Positions 31,045 through 41,523 of a DNA stretch of 64,000 bases are shown piece by piece. Both the position numbers and the translations under genes were made by a program. The DNA lies in the NCBI GenBank assembly GCA_001898405.1, contig MKTW01000010.1:294405-358404 (forward strand), in the 5' to 3' direction. Every line of letters begins with the position of its first letter. Position 1 is the stretch's first letter. Below the pieces are notes generated by a model. That model was not told the origin of the DNA. It searched no databases and worked only from the letters and a program-made list of their open reading frames with translations. This DNA is from Sphingobacteriales bacterium 44-61. GTDB lineage: Bacteria; Bacteroidota; Bacteroidia; Chitinophagales; Chitinophagaceae.

Positions 31045-33867
31045 TTGAAAAAATTGAACCAGATTAAAAGAAAACTCTGCTTCTCACTACTGACGATTTG
31101 CCTATCCATTACCTTACTGGCACAAACCAGGCTCACAGGGATTGAACTCTCCAAAGATTCCCTGCAGGTAAACCGTTTATTGGCTTCCGGCGCCACTATG
31201 GGAGAGCGCTCCTTATCTGTGCCCGTAGTCAGTTTTGTATTGAATGGAAAGCTGTTCGCTTCCAATAGCCCAGAACTGGGGCAACAAAAATTAGTGGTGA
31301 AGCCCGGCAACTGGCAATCCGGAACAGAAGGCTTGCAGGCTGTTATCCGTTTTGTCAACACGGGCAATGATACACTGAAACTTGAAAACATAGTGCCTTT
31401 CGGCGAAGCACCAGGCAATGTGTACATCACCGGGCTCGGGAAGCATGGGCTTTCACGCACTCATCTTTTCCGCCCTGGCAGCCAACCGGTGAACGTGATC
31501 GTTCCGGATAATGCCTGGGAACTGGGTTTTAACAGCATAGCGCTCGGCAATGGTTTACAATTAGCCGCACTTACCCGTCGTAAAGCCATCGATAAAGGCA
31601 AGCGCTCACGGTTTGAGACATGGTTGTATCCCGGTGGCTCTGTTCAATTTGCCTTGTATGCAGAGCTGGTGCCCGGTGACTGGCATGCTGCGCTCAACCG
31701 CATTTTTCAGCAACGCTGGTTATATGACCTTTCGAAATTCGACAATACATTATTTGAAAGAAAAGACCTGCAGTGGATAAGGCATTCGTATGTGAGCCAT
31801 CTCATCATGAACTGGGATAAGTTCTATTATGATTATACTGACGGAAAATTTCACCTCACTGAGTTCCTGCAACGTGGGCAACGCTTATATGGTGGTGATG
31901 AATTTGTAGGGCTGTGGCCCACCTGGCCAACCCTGGGATTGGACCAGCGCAACCAATTCGATATGTTCGAAGATCTGCCTGGGGGCATGGCAGGCGTAAA
32001 GAAAATGGCAGCCGACAGCCGCAAACTGGGAACAAAAATGTTCCTGTGTTATAATCCCTGGGACGAAAGCACGCGCAGTGAAAATCATTTCGAAGGTATC
32101 TCCAGATTGGTTGCCGCTACCACGGCTGATGGTATGGTGCTGGATACCAAGGGCGAGTCAAGCAATGAGCTGCAGAATGCAGCAGATAAAGTAAGGCCGG
32201 GTGTGATCATGTATAGTGAAGGTATGGCCGTTCCCAAAGATATGCCGGGCATACCCTCTGGTCGCGTTCATAATGCATTGTACTATGCGCCAATGCTGAA
32301 CCTGAACAAACTGATTAAACCCGAGTTTGCCATATTCCGGGTAGCAGAACTGTATAAAGAACCCATACAACGCGAGTTCGCAACATCGTTCTTTAATGGA
32401 TATGGTGTGGAGCTGAACATTTTTGCACCTGGTCAGCCTGACTATGCAGAAGAGCAATATAAATACCTGGGGCGTACGGCGCGCATTCAAAGAGAGAACA
32501 CTTACAATTTTACTTCGAGGGGCTTTACCCCTTTGATCGCTACTTCTGCAGATAGTATTTGGGTAAATGAATGGGCTTTACCTGAAAAAACGATATACAC
32601 GATCTATAGCGTTATTCCCGGGGGGTACAAAGGAGAATTATTTAGAGTGAAACCCGAACAGGGATATCATTTCGTAGATCTGTGGCATCACAACTTGCTT
32701 ACGCCAGTGCAACGAAATAATGAATGGTGGGTGACTGCTGAAACAAATGCATTTCACAAAAAATATCTTGGCACCAACAATGAAGGCGAAGTGGATTGCG
32801 TAGCCAAATTGCCGCTTCTGATCAATGCTTTACGGGATGGTGATATGCTGAAAATTACGACACCAGGCAAAGGTGATGAGATCCGCGTTTGGGCTGGTAA
32901 TCCCGATTATGCAAAAAAGCCACTGGTATTGAAACCCGGTAATCACCAGTTGCAATTGTCGCAATATTTCGGCAGGTTCGAAGGCAACTTCGTGATACAA
33001 CTCATGGATAAAGGAATACTGCTGGATGAAACAGTAGTGAACCTGTTACCGGGAGAAGCACGCCGCATATCCAACGTTCAATATACGACCAGGGCCAACA
33101 AAGCGCCTGAAGGCATGGTGAATATTCCGGCGGGTACGTTCCGGTTTCATACCACGTATGGTGATGCATTCATACCTTATCCTGTACAGGACCAGGACAG
33201 CATGTTCTCCCTTCCTTCATTTTATATGGACCGCTTCCCGGTCACAAACAGGCAATACCAGGCATTTGTAAAAGCTACAAAATACAAACCAAGCGATACA
33301 GCCAACTATCTCAAGCACTGGAAAAACGGCAGGATCCCTGCCGGACAGGAAAATTTCCCCGTGGTATATGTAAGTTATGAAGATGCCAGAGCTTATGCAA
33401 AATGGGCGGGCAAACGGTTACCTACGGAGATAGAATGGCAATATGCTGCGCAAACGCCGAAAGGGAACGAATGGCCCTGGAATCAAACCACACCCGTTAC
33501 GCGCAAAGAACAGGTGATCACCGGCACATTGACTGTTTCCGCTCTCGAAGGCATTGATTCAGCACACTGCAACCTGGGGAATGGAAAACTGTATGCGGTA
33601 GGTTCCTATCCTAAAGGCGAAAATCCCTATGGACTGCAGGACCTGGTTGGTTGCGTATGGCAACTCACCAATGATCTGTACATGAACGGCAGCTATCGTT
33701 ATATCATGATGAAAGGAGGTTCTTATTTCAAACCTTCCAGCAGTTGGTGGTATGTGCAGGGCGGGCCCCGCGAACTGCATTACCGGCAGGCGCTGTTGCG
33801 CGTGAGCCAGGGTTTTGAAAGGAATGCCACTGTTGGGTTCCGTTGTGTAAAAGACCAGGTGAAATAA
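31045..33867 (+). CDS. Glycosidase-like protein fused to an FGE-sulfatase/SUMF1-fold domain
   Basis: 940 residues. The start is a TTG at 31045: no ATG occurs before residue 51, and the TTG gives a signal peptide (KLCFSLLTICLSITLLAQT). Residues about 30-650 contain a beta-sandwich then a TIM-barrel-like region resembling GH36/DUF6259-type glycosidases (GLWPTWPTLGLDQ, GTKMFLCYNPWDES, GMVLDTKGES, GVIMYSEGMA). Residues about 690-940 are a formylglycine-generating-enzyme fold (MVNIPAGTFRF, MDRFPVTNRQYQAFV, WAGKRLPTEIEWQYAA, VGFRCVKD). The FGE block that normally reads WEWC is WQLT here, so it is probably a binding rather than oxidase domain. First gene of a three-gene PUL operon; secreted. Confidence 0.75.
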   Translation: MKKLNQIKRKLCFSLLTICLSITLLAQTRLTGIELSKDSLQVNRLLASGATMGERSLSVPVVSFVLNGKLFASNSPELGQQKLVVKPGNWQSGTEGLQAVIRFVNTGNDTLKLENIVPFGEAPGNVYITGLGKHGLSRTHLFRPGSQPVNVIVPDNAWELGFNSIALGNGLQLAALTRRKAIDKGKRSRFETWLYPGGSVQFALYAELVPGDWHAALNRIFQQRWLYDLSKFDNTLFERKDLQWIRHSYVSHLIMNWDKFYYDYTDGKFHLTEFLQRGQRLYGGDEFVGLWPTWPTLGLDQRNQFDMFEDLPGGMAGVKKMAADSRKLGTKMFLCYNPWDESTRSENHFEGISRLVAATTADGMVLDTKGESSNELQNAADKVRPGVIMYSEGMAVPKDMPGIPSGRVHNALYYAPMLNLNKLIKPEFAIFRVAELYKEPIQREFATSFFNGYGVELNIFAPGQPDYAEEQYKYLGRTARIQRENTYNFTSRGFTPLIATSADSIWVNEWALPEKTIYTIYSVIPGGYKGELFRVKPEQGYHFVDLWHHNLLTPVQRNNEWWVTAETNAFHKKYLGTNNEGEVDCVAKLPLLINALRDGDMLKITTPGKGDEIRVWAGNPDYAKKPLVLKPGNHQLQLSQYFGRFEGNFVIQLMDKGILLDETVVNLLPGEARRISNVQYTTRANKAPEGMVNIPAGTFRFHTTYGDAFIPYPVQDQDSMFSLPSFYMDRFPVTNRQYQAFVKATKYKPSDTANYLKHWKNGRIPAGQENFPVVYVSYEDARAYAKWAGKRLPTEIEWQYAAQTPKGNEWPWNQTTPVTRKEQVITGTLTVSALEGIDSAHCNLGNGKLYAVGSYPKGENPYGLQDLVGCVWQLTNDLYMNGSYRYIMMKGGSYFKPSSSWWYVQGGPRELHYRQALLRVSQGFERNATVGFRCVKDQVK

Positions 33868-33885
33868 AAATGCTTGATTAAAACT

Positions 33886-36800
33886 ATGAAATTAAAAATA
33901 TGGATAGCATGCTGCCTGCTGTTGATCAGCGCAGCAGCCGGTGCACAACAACGACCGTTGCGGGTAGCTCTTATCAATGCACATATCAGTGCAGAGGAAA
34001 TAAACGCTATTAAAAAGGGATGGGGGAGCGGGAAAGACTTAACGTTGGAATTAGTATCGCTTCCGGACCTGGCTGCATCGTTGCGCGGTTTTACGCATGT
34101 CTGGTATCATCGAACAGACACTACCGCATTTGATGCTGCGGAAAAGAAAGCAGGTGATGCGATCAAGCGATTCGTAAGCAATGGCGGTAATCTCTTTTTA
34201 TCCATGGAGGCCGTTCCCTTATTGAATGAATGGAATATTGAACCGGCCACCCTGCAACTTAGCCGGGACACCCTGGTAGATGAAGGATTTGGCAGGCCGG
34301 CAGGATTTCATGCTTTCAAATCACATCCGTTATATCATGGAATGAACGGAGGCGTTTACACTTCCAAGCAAAAGCAGGATCATGCCGTTCGCAAACATGG
34401 CTTTTTCGGTGATGCTGTTCCGCAAAAAGGAATGGTGGCTGGTATAGAGTGGAGGTATATCAAATTCGCAGAAGAGAATAAACTGTTGTTCGAATATCAA
34501 TATGGAAAAGGCCGTATCATCGCAGCCGGCGCTTACCTGTATTATGCTGCTGATAATTATAATCAGCCGCATCTCTGGCAGTTCACCAAAAATGTTTTTC
34601 GTTACACCGCAAAGCAGTGGAAAACGGAGCCGGTGAACTACTGGCAGTTTGCTCCGAGAAAATTTACACAACAAAATTTCAAGCTCGCTGCCGTATCTCC
34701 GCAAAGTGCAGGCAAGTGGTCATTGCCCAAGCCCACCCTGCAAATGCACCAGGAAGCCGCCACAAAAGATTTTTATGATCTGGTTGGCAGGCGCATGTTA
34801 TGGATGGGTAAAATGAATGGCGGCGCTGACGAAATATGGATCCATCCTTATATGGCACTCCGTGATTTTCGTCTCGGTGTTACATTGAGCAATTCAGATA
34901 GTATTTCCTGGCTTGACAATGCAAAAGCTTCTGTTGAAATAACACCTGAATATATTGCAAGGACTTATACCTTCCGCAGCACAACACTGCGTGAGATCTA
35001 TACCGTTTCCTTCGATGAACCCAATGGTGTTGCACACGTTGAAGTGAATGGGAATGATATACGATCACTCACTGTCTCTTACGCAAGCAACCTGCGTTAT
35101 ATGTGGCCTTATTCTGAAAAAGCCACAGGCAGTATTGTTTATGGTTACAACCCTTCCATCAATGCGCATGTGATCAGCGGGCAGGAGGGAAGCCTCAATA
35201 CGGTAGTGGCGTATTCTGAAAAACCTTTGCAGCAAACAGCATTGGCTGATGAGAAACGGCAACAGGTGAATGTGCAATCGAGTTTTAGCATTAAAAATGA
35301 CCAGGCTCTTAATATCTATATTATGGGCAGCAGCAGTGCGCTGAATGAAGCCGTTTCACTCTACAGGAACAAACGGTCGGAGATGAACCGGCTGGCAGAG
35401 CGCTCGCAACAGTATTATAAAAACCTGCTGCAGGACCATCTCTATTTCACCACACCTGACTCTCTCTTCAATACTGGTTACCGCTGGGCATTGGCCCGCA
35501 CCGACCAGTTCCTGCAAACCACACCAGGGCTGGGCACTTCGTTGATGGCCGGCTTTGGCACTACGGCCCGTGGCTGGAATGGCAACCAAACCATCAGCGG
35601 AAGGCCGGGCTATGCCTGGTATTTCGGTCGCGATGCACAATGGAGCGCCATGGCCATTAATGATTATGGCGGTCATGCCATGGTGAAGAAAGTTCTGGAA
35701 ACATTCATCCAGTTCCAGGATGTGAACGGGAAGATCTACCATGAACTTTCCTCCAGTGGTGCGGCACATTATGATGCAGCAGATGCGACGCCTCTGTTCG
35801 TTATACTGGCCGGGCAATACCTGCGCTATAGTGGTGATACTGCTTTTATCCGTAAGAACTGGGCCTCCATACAGAATACATTGACCTATTGCTATACTAC
35901 CGATACCGACCACGATGGCTTTATCGAAAATACCAATGTAGGCCATGGATGGATCGAGGGAGGATCGCTGTACAGGACGCATACCGAGTTTTACCTGGCA
36001 GGATGCTGGGCCGCTGCGCTGGATGCTGCGGCTTATATTTCGCAACAATTGAAATTGCCGGGTGCATCGAAATATGCACAGGATGCTATGCTGGTGAAAA
36101 ATAAAATTGATACAGATTTCTGGAACGCACAACAGCAATATTTTCACAATGGAAAAATGCGTGATGGTTCCTATATGCCCGATGCTACTGTGCTGGCTGC
36201 GGTGCCCATTTACCTGAATGCTGTTACTGATCATGAAAAAATGAAAAAGGTAGCAGGCCGGCTGGGTAATAATTATTTTTCTACCGACTGGGGGATCCGT
36301 ATCATCGAAGACAGCAGTAAAAAATATCGTGCCGGCAGTTATCACGCAGGGATGGTTTGGCCATTGTACGGCGGTTGGGCTTCACTGGCCGAGTACAAAG
36401 CAGGTTATTATAACAACGGTTATCGCCATATCATGAACAACCTGCTGCAATACCGTCACTGGGCGCCAGGCAGTATCGAGGAAACGCTGAACGGGGATAT
36501 CTTTAAACCCAATGGTGTTTGCAGTCACCAATGCTGGAGCGAGACGATGATACTTCAGCCGGCCATCGAGGGTATGCTGGGATTTGACGCGGATGTATTG
36601 AATAACCAGCTCCGGTTATCGCCTGCGTTTCCCTGGGATTGGAAATTCTGCACCGTACATAATATCCGGATGGGCAACATGAAGTACAGTCTCGATATGA
36701 AGCGTTCCGCAAACAGTACCACTTATACTATCGAAGCCGGAAAGGCGACCAATCTTTCTTTTGCACCCGTCTTCCCTTTGCACACCGGCATTGAAGCAAT

Positions 36801-37188
36801 AACCTGTAATGGCAAGCCGGTCGCTTTTACCCGTGATAAGGAGGCTGTGCAGATGCAATTGCAATTGACGGCTGGGAAGAATGAAATCAGGATCTCAACA
36901 AAGGGTGGTATCAACCTGTTACCGGTTGTAGCTGACCCGCTTCCTGGTGATAGCTCAACCGGTATCAATATTATCCGCGAGATCATTACCGGCAATAAGT
37001 ACATTGCCACGGTTTCCGGCAGGCCGGGGAAACAATATGTACTAAAACTGTTTCACCAGGAACACCCCGGCGACATAAAAGGGGCTACCTTGCTGGGCAG
37101 GGAAGAGAACCTCCTTACCCTGCGTGTGCAGATGCCATCATCGGCAGAGCATTACGTGGAGCAAAACATTGAAATAACTTTACAATAA
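33886..37188 (+). CDS. Secreted (alpha/alpha)6-barrel glycosidase, glycogen-debranching-like, with N-terminal DUF4960-like domain
   Basis: About 1100 residues from the ATG at 33886, with a signal peptide (IACCLLLISAAAGAQQ). The N-terminal 230 residues resemble the DUF4960/GATase-like domain (FTHVWYHRTDTTAFD, GGNLFLSMEAVPLL). A beta-sandwich follows, then an (alpha/alpha)6 domain with GYAWYFGRDAQW, HDGFIENTNVGHGWIEGG, HAGMVWPLYGGWASLAEY and GSIEETLNGD. These resemble amylo-1,6-glucosidase/GH63-GH15 clan catalytic regions with acidic residues in D-x-E positions. It starts 18 nt after the previous gene. It probably cleaves glycosidic side chains in the periplasm; the linkage is unknown. Confidence 0.75.
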   Translation: MKLKIWIACCLLLISAAAGAQQRPLRVALINAHISAEEINAIKKGWGSGKDLTLELVSLPDLAASLRGFTHVWYHRTDTTAFDAAEKKAGDAIKRFVSNGGNLFLSMEAVPLLNEWNIEPATLQLSRDTLVDEGFGRPAGFHAFKSHPLYHGMNGGVYTSKQKQDHAVRKHGFFGDAVPQKGMVAGIEWRYIKFAEENKLLFEYQYGKGRIIAAGAYLYYAADNYNQPHLWQFTKNVFRYTAKQWKTEPVNYWQFAPRKFTQQNFKLAAVSPQSAGKWSLPKPTLQMHQEAATKDFYDLVGRRMLWMGKMNGGADEIWIHPYMALRDFRLGVTLSNSDSISWLDNAKASVEITPEYIARTYTFRSTTLREIYTVSFDEPNGVAHVEVNGNDIRSLTVSYASNLRYMWPYSEKATGSIVYGYNPSINAHVISGQEGSLNTVVAYSEKPLQQTALADEKRQQVNVQSSFSIKNDQALNIYIMGSSSALNEAVSLYRNKRSEMNRLAERSQQYYKNLLQDHLYFTTPDSLFNTGYRWALARTDQFLQTTPGLGTSLMAGFGTTARGWNGNQTISGRPGYAWYFGRDAQWSAMAINDYGGHAMVKKVLETFIQFQDVNGKIYHELSSSGAAHYDAADATPLFVILAGQYLRYSGDTAFIRKNWASIQNTLTYCYTTDTDHDGFIENTNVGHGWIEGGSLYRTHTEFYLAGCWAAALDAAAYISQQLKLPGASKYAQDAMLVKNKIDTDFWNAQQQYFHNGKMRDGSYMPDATVLAAVPIYLNAVTDHEKMKKVAGRLGNNYFSTDWGIRIIEDSSKKYRAGSYHAGMVWPLYGGWASLAEYKAGYYNNGYRHIMNNLLQYRHWAPGSIEETLNGDIFKPNGVCSHQCWSETMILQPAIEGMLGFDADVLNNQLRLSPAFPWDWKFCTVHNIRMGNMKYSLDMKRSANSTTYTIEAGKATNLSFAPVFPLHTGIEAITCNGKPVAFTRDKEAVQMQLQLTAGKNEIRISTKGGINLLPVVADPLPGDSSTGINIIREIITGNKYIATVSGRPGKQYVLKLFHQEHPGDIKGATLLGREENLLTLRVQMPSSAEHYVEQNIEITLQ

Positions 37189-37194
37189 TTAAAG

Positions 37195-39150
37195 ATGTAT
37201 AAAAAAAGCCTTGCTGCCTTCCTTGCCTTGTTTGCCATGCTATCGGCAATTTCCCAGCCGTCGTTGCAACAATTCTACCCGGTTAATTTTTCCCGTGTCA
37301 ACATTACCGATCCATTCTGGAAACCAAAAATGGAAACCGTAGCTGATGCCACACTATATGCCTGCGTCAACTATACGCAGGACAAAACAGGCCGCATCCG
37401 CAATTTTGAAAAAGCCGCCAAAGGCTCCGGTAAGCATGAAGGCATTTACTATGATGATTCAGACGTGTACAAGGCGCTTGAAGCAATTGCCTATTCACTC
37501 AAGAATCATCCTGATGCGAAGCTGCAAGCCACTGCCGATGAGTGGATAGAAAAAATAGCTGCCGCGCAGATGCCCGATGGATATCTGAACACCTATTACC
37601 AGCTTACAGGGCTGGATAAGAGATGGTCCGATATGGAAAAACATGAGGACTATTGTGCAGGCCACCTCATCGAGGCAGGCATCGCTTATTTTAATACCAC
37701 AGGAAAAGATAAATTGCTCCGGACGGCTATCCGTTTTGCTGACCATATCGATTCTACCTTTCGCCTGCAAAATAAGCCCTGGGTTTCCGGTCACCAGGAA
37801 ATAGAGCTGGCTTTGATGAAATTGTATCATCATACTGGTAACAAGCGCTACATGGAGCTGGCCAACTGGTTTCTTGATCAACGTGGTAAAGGCAATGGCA
37901 AAGGAGTGATCTGGGACCAATGGAAAGACCCCGACTATTGCCAGGATGCGATTCCCGTCCGTGATCAGCGTAAAATAACAGGGCATGCTGTTCGTGCAAT
38001 GTACCTCTACACAGGTGCCGCCGATGTGGCTGCCGTGAATGGTGATAAAGGATATGTGACTGCGATGGATTCTGTTTGGCATGATGTGATCAACCACCAT
38101 ATGTATATTACCGGCGGTATCGGAGCACAGGGTACCAATGAAGGTTTTGGCAAGCCGTATGACCTGCCCAATGCCAGTGCCTATTGTGAAACATGTGCAT
38201 CAGTAGGGATGGTGTTCTGGAACCAGCGTATGAATATGCTGTCTGGTGATGCACGCTATGTGGATGTGCTGGAAAGATCATTGTACAACGGTGCACTGGA
38301 TGGACTATCGCTTTCAGGTGATCGGTTCTTTTATGGCAACCCGCTGGCATCTTCCGGCAGGGATAACCGCAGGGAATGGTTTGGTACGGCTTGCTGTCCC
38401 TCGAATATTGCGCGGTTGGTGAGTTCGCTTGGTAACTACATTTATAATACTTCTGCCAACGGGATATGGGTAAACTTATTCATTGGCAGCAACACCAGCG
38501 TTCATCTCGGTAAAAATGAAGTGGCGCTGAATATGGAGAGTGGGCTGCCATGGAAAGGAGAGGTTACCCTACAGGTAAATCCAAGCAAAAAACAAGCATT
38601 TGCATTGCATGTCCGCCTGCCAGGCTGGTTGAAAGAACCTGTTCCCGGCAATCTTTACCGGTATGCTGACGATCAACAATTACAGGCAACGATCCGTGTC
38701 AACGGAATGCCGGTGGAATACCAGGTACAAAACGGGTATGCGGTCATTCAGCGTACCTGGAAGAAAGGTGATGCAGTTTCTGTCTCATTGCCTATGGAAG
38801 TCCGTCGTGTAGTAACGATCGATTCTGTAGTGCAAAACCGGGACCGCGTAGCATTGCAATATGGTCCAATGGTATACTGTGTGGAAGGTGCCGATAATAA
38901 GAACAATGTATTTGGATTGATCGTTCCATCTACCACAAAATTTACCACTGAATACCGTGCAGACCTTTTGGGCGGAGTGAACACGATCAAATTTACCACG
39001 CCGGTAATAACTACAGGCAGCGATGGCGCTTCTGTATCCACACAGCAAAAAGAGATCATTGCTATACCGTATTTCTCCTGGAACAACCGTGGTGCAAATG
39101 ATATGCAGGTATGGTTGCCTTCAGCGATCAGGAAATTGCAGATAAATTAA
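37195..39150 (+). CDS. GH127 beta-L-arabinofuranosidase
   Basis: 651 residues with a signal peptide (LAAFLALFAMLSAISQP). The GH127 metal site is intact: E332 and C334 in YCETCASVGM, and C400-C401 in ACCPSN, matching Glu, Cys, Cys-Cys of the zinc-dependent nucleophile centre known in HypBA1. Early blocks (DPFWKPKME, YYDDSDVYKALEAIAYSL, GYLNTYYQL) are those of the family. It releases L-arabinofuranose from beta-linked arabinosides such as those on hydroxyproline-rich plant glycoproteins or pectic side chains. Third gene of the enzyme operon, 6 nt after the previous stop; a terminator follows. Confidence 0.9.
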   Translation: MYKKSLAAFLALFAMLSAISQPSLQQFYPVNFSRVNITDPFWKPKMETVADATLYACVNYTQDKTGRIRNFEKAAKGSGKHEGIYYDDSDVYKALEAIAYSLKNHPDAKLQATADEWIEKIAAAQMPDGYLNTYYQLTGLDKRWSDMEKHEDYCAGHLIEAGIAYFNTTGKDKLLRTAIRFADHIDSTFRLQNKPWVSGHQEIELALMKLYHHTGNKRYMELANWFLDQRGKGNGKGVIWDQWKDPDYCQDAIPVRDQRKITGHAVRAMYLYTGAADVAAVNGDKGYVTAMDSVWHDVINHHMYITGGIGAQGTNEGFGKPYDLPNASAYCETCASVGMVFWNQRMNMLSGDARYVDVLERSLYNGALDGLSLSGDRFFYGNPLASSGRDNRREWFGTACCPSNIARLVSSLGNYIYNTSANGIWVNLFIGSNTSVHLGKNEVALNMESGLPWKGEVTLQVNPSKKQAFALHVRLPGWLKEPVPGNLYRYADDQQLQATIRVNGMPVEYQVQNGYAVIQRTWKKGDAVSVSLPMEVRRVVTIDSVVQNRDRVALQYGPMVYCVEGADNKNNVFGLIVPSTTKFTTEYRADLLGGVNTIKFTTPVITTGSDGASVSTQQKEIIAIPYFSWNNRGANDMQVWLPSAIRKLQIN

Positions 39151-39157
39151 AAAAAAG

Positions 39158-39197
39158 AAGCCCCAAAACTATTCAGTTTTGGGGCTTTCTCTTTTTA
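39158..39197. terminator. Bidirectional terminator between convergent PUL genes
   Basis: Perfect 12-nt arms AAGCCCCAAAAC (39158-39169) and 39176-39187 surround a 6-nt loop, with A-run on the left and T-run on the right. It serves the GH127 gene (plus) and the beta-helix gene (minus). Confidence 0.88.
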
Positions 39198-39202
39198 CTT
39201 GG

Positions 39203-41389
39203 TTAGTATATCTTTTGCAACTTACAATTCAGCATTCCGTATCCGCCGTATTGCACTTTTAAGATCCGGATATGATGTTTTCCTTTCAAATCCAGTGTAG
39301 CTTCCTGATGCCAGTCTGCATCATTTTGTATAGTCCCACGCTTCCAGGAATCGATCACCAGTTTGTTGTCAACATAAACGCGGATCAGATCGCCTGCTGA
39401 AATATCCAACCGGTACTTCCCTTTAGAAACTTTAATATTGGAATTGACTTCTGTGATAAAATGCGTGCGGGGCAGTTCACGCATTGAACCCTGTACCCGG
39501 TCAAATTCATCTGCATTTACAGTTGCTGTCTTTACTGGCGTACTGTCTTTCAACAATGCTTCAAAGGCTGCGGGTTGCTGAATGGGGTCATTTTCTTTGG
39601 TGAAGTTGAACCATTTTACCTGCCATTCCATTGGCAAACTGGGATCAGTATAAGAGAATGTATAAGGGCTGCTTTCTGTAATGGTTTCTCCAAAAGGTGT
39701 AACAAAAGACTTCCCTTTGTATTCTAATTCGATATGTACAGGCGTTTTGCTGTTCTGCTTCTGAACGATAAGCTGATCGCCGGTCCTGGACTTCAAATTG
39801 GCTCCTTCCAGTTTTTTGATCGACCATTCACCGGCAGGTCCCTTAATGTCGAAATACATTTGCCCCTGATTGTCCGTCTTTGTCCACCAGAGAAGGGGAT
39901 AGGCAAAATTATAAGGTCCCCATTCAGTCATCAGGATACTCTGCTTTCCTTGTGGATGATCATTTGGTAAAAAAACATTTCGCTTGGGCACTCCCGGAAG
40001 TAATGAAGCGACATATATGCTGTCAGGCAGGTAGTCGTATACCGGTTTTGCATCAGTGCGTTCCATTCCTTTAACCAGTGTGTCCAGTCTTTCCAATGTA
40101 CGATAGCCCGTGGCTTCGTTATTTGAAAGTGTAATATCCTGCGTGTTCTTGAGGGCATATACCACCGGCACTTTTGTAAATACATTACCCGTAATATGAT
40201 AATTGCGGCTCCTGGTATCTTTTCGTTCCATCAACCCAAAATCTGCGCGGCGGTTGGGGATTGCCCAGAGTTCAATTCCCATACTGTCGGCAGTAAAAGT
40301 ATTTTGTTCGATGATATTATTTTGTCCATGCTCGATCGAAATGCCCGCCAGGTTGCCGCCGAAATCATTTTTTACAATAACCGAGTTATAACTGAAACCT
40401 CCCCAGATGCCATGCCAGCAGCCATGCAGTTTGTTTTTGATCACTTTATTTCTGCTGAAGGTGATCTCCACCGCATTGGTGGGAGCATAGGAAAAATCAT
40501 TATCATAGATCAGGTTATCATTGCAGCCGCCCAGCCCTGTGTCCTGGGTTTCCTGTCCTGCCCAAAGAAAGAAGCCATCACCGGAATGCGTTACTGAATT
40601 ATGGGCAAATACATTATTGCTGCATTGAGCAAACACCAGCATGCCTCCTGAATCCTGTCCCCGGTAATAATACCCATAGCTGTAACCGCGTACGTTCCAG
40701 TCCGCCTTATTGTACAGGAGCTGGTTATAATTACTGCGGTACATGCCGATGCCTATGGCGGAGTTGAACGAAAAATTGTTGTTATAGATGCGGCCATTAT
40801 TGCTGCATGTCATCATCAGCCCACATTGCCCATTCGTGATCACGTTATCACGGACAAGTGCATTGTTACAGCTATCGAGGTAAATACCTGCGCCGAACCG
40901 GAGCCATTCATCATTTTCATTATGATGATAGCTCATCCAGTCGCTCAGGTCTTCTTTCAGCCGGCCACTCTGTAAACGCCGACGATAGTTGTAGGAAAGA
41001 TCGCAGCCGGTAATTTCCAATGCGTTTACTTCTTTTGCCATAATACCTACCTTATATCCTTTGATGATGGCATTTTTAATAGTCACTTTACTGCCTTTCT
41101 TCACTAATATACCTGTGCCGGTAAATTGATCGGGTACTTTATAGTCTTTATTACCGCACAGGACTGAGCCATTAAAATCGACAGTAATGTTATTACCCTC
41201 GATAGTAATTGCGGGTAGCAGCGGGTCTTTACCATCTAAATAGTAAGTGCCTTTCTTTATCACAACAGACCGGGTGATCACATCACCGGTATTCAGCGTT
41301 ACCTCGCTCTCCGTTTGCTGAGCCTGCGCAAATAATGGCGCAAACAACAGGCTTAACCGGAATAATTTTTTGGTTGAAATACAATTCAT
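39203..41389 (-). CDS. Secreted parallel beta-helix protein (NosD/PbH1-like)
   Basis: 728 residues with a signal peptide (LFRLSLLFAPLFAQAQQ). Residues about 80-430 form repeated PbH1 rungs (NNTVRDNVITNGQCGLMM-like: ALVRDNVITN, GRIYNNNFSFN, NVFAHNSVTHSGDGFFLW, NNIIEQNTFTADSMGIEL). They are followed by beta-sandwich segments, with a C-terminal carbohydrate-binding-like part (IRVYVDNKLVIDSWKRG) resembling PA14. Such helices occur in polysaccharide lyases and pectin-active enzymes. No single catalytic motif can be fixed, so it may be a lyase, hydrolase or binding protein. Divergent from susC with operator-like sites between them. Confidence 0.75.
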   Translation of the reverse strand: MNCISTKKLFRLSLLFAPLFAQAQQTESEVTLNTGDVITRSVVIKKGTYYLDGKDPLLPAITIEGNNITVDFNGSVLCGNKDYKVPDQFTGTGILVKKGSKVTIKNAIIKGYKVGIMAKEVNALEITGCDLSYNYRRRLQSGRLKEDLSDWMSYHHNENDEWLRFGAGIYLDSCNNALVRDNVITNGQCGLMMTCSNNGRIYNNNFSFNSAIGIGMYRSNYNQLLYNKADWNVRGYSYGYYYRGQDSGGMLVFAQCSNNVFAHNSVTHSGDGFFLWAGQETQDTGLGGCNDNLIYDNDFSYAPTNAVEITFSRNKVIKNKLHGCWHGIWGGFSYNSVIVKNDFGGNLAGISIEHGQNNIIEQNTFTADSMGIELWAIPNRRADFGLMERKDTRSRNYHITGNVFTKVPVVYALKNTQDITLSNNEATGYRTLERLDTLVKGMERTDAKPVYDYLPDSIYVASLLPGVPKRNVFLPNDHPQGKQSILMTEWGPYNFAYPLLWWTKTDNQGQMYFDIKGPAGEWSIKKLEGANLKSRTGDQLIVQKQNSKTPVHIELEYKGKSFVTPFGETITESSPYTFSYTDPSLPMEWQVKWFNFTKENDPIQQPAAFEALLKDSTPVKTATVNADEFDRVQGSMRELPRTHFITEVNSNIKVSKGKYRLDISAGDLIRVYVDNKLVIDSWKRGTIQNDADWHQEATLDLKGKHHIRILKVQYGGYGMLNCKLQKIY

Positions 41390-41440
41390 GGTGTGAGATT
41401 AGTTTATTGCAAAATAAGTGAATGTTGAATCCCGGCATAC

Positions 41441-41458
41441 CCTCATTCCGGCAACGTT
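41441..41458. promoter_or_regulatory. Degenerate LacI operator half-site
   Basis: TCCGGCAACGTT matches the right half of the 30947 palindrome apart from two bases, while its left half does not. It lies 52 nt upstream of the beta-helix gene start. Confidence 0.35.
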
Positions 41459-41523
41459 AACGAAGCTAAACTCATTTAAACCGCTTTCGGAAAACGGTAT
41501 TGTTATCGCCAAAAAAGATTTCC

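Noticed and set aside
35356-36345. A 329-codon open frame on the minus strand inside the large glycosidase gene
   Set aside because: The plus strand carries clear glycosidase blocks across the whole stretch; the antisense frame has no family pattern and is a by-product of codon bias.
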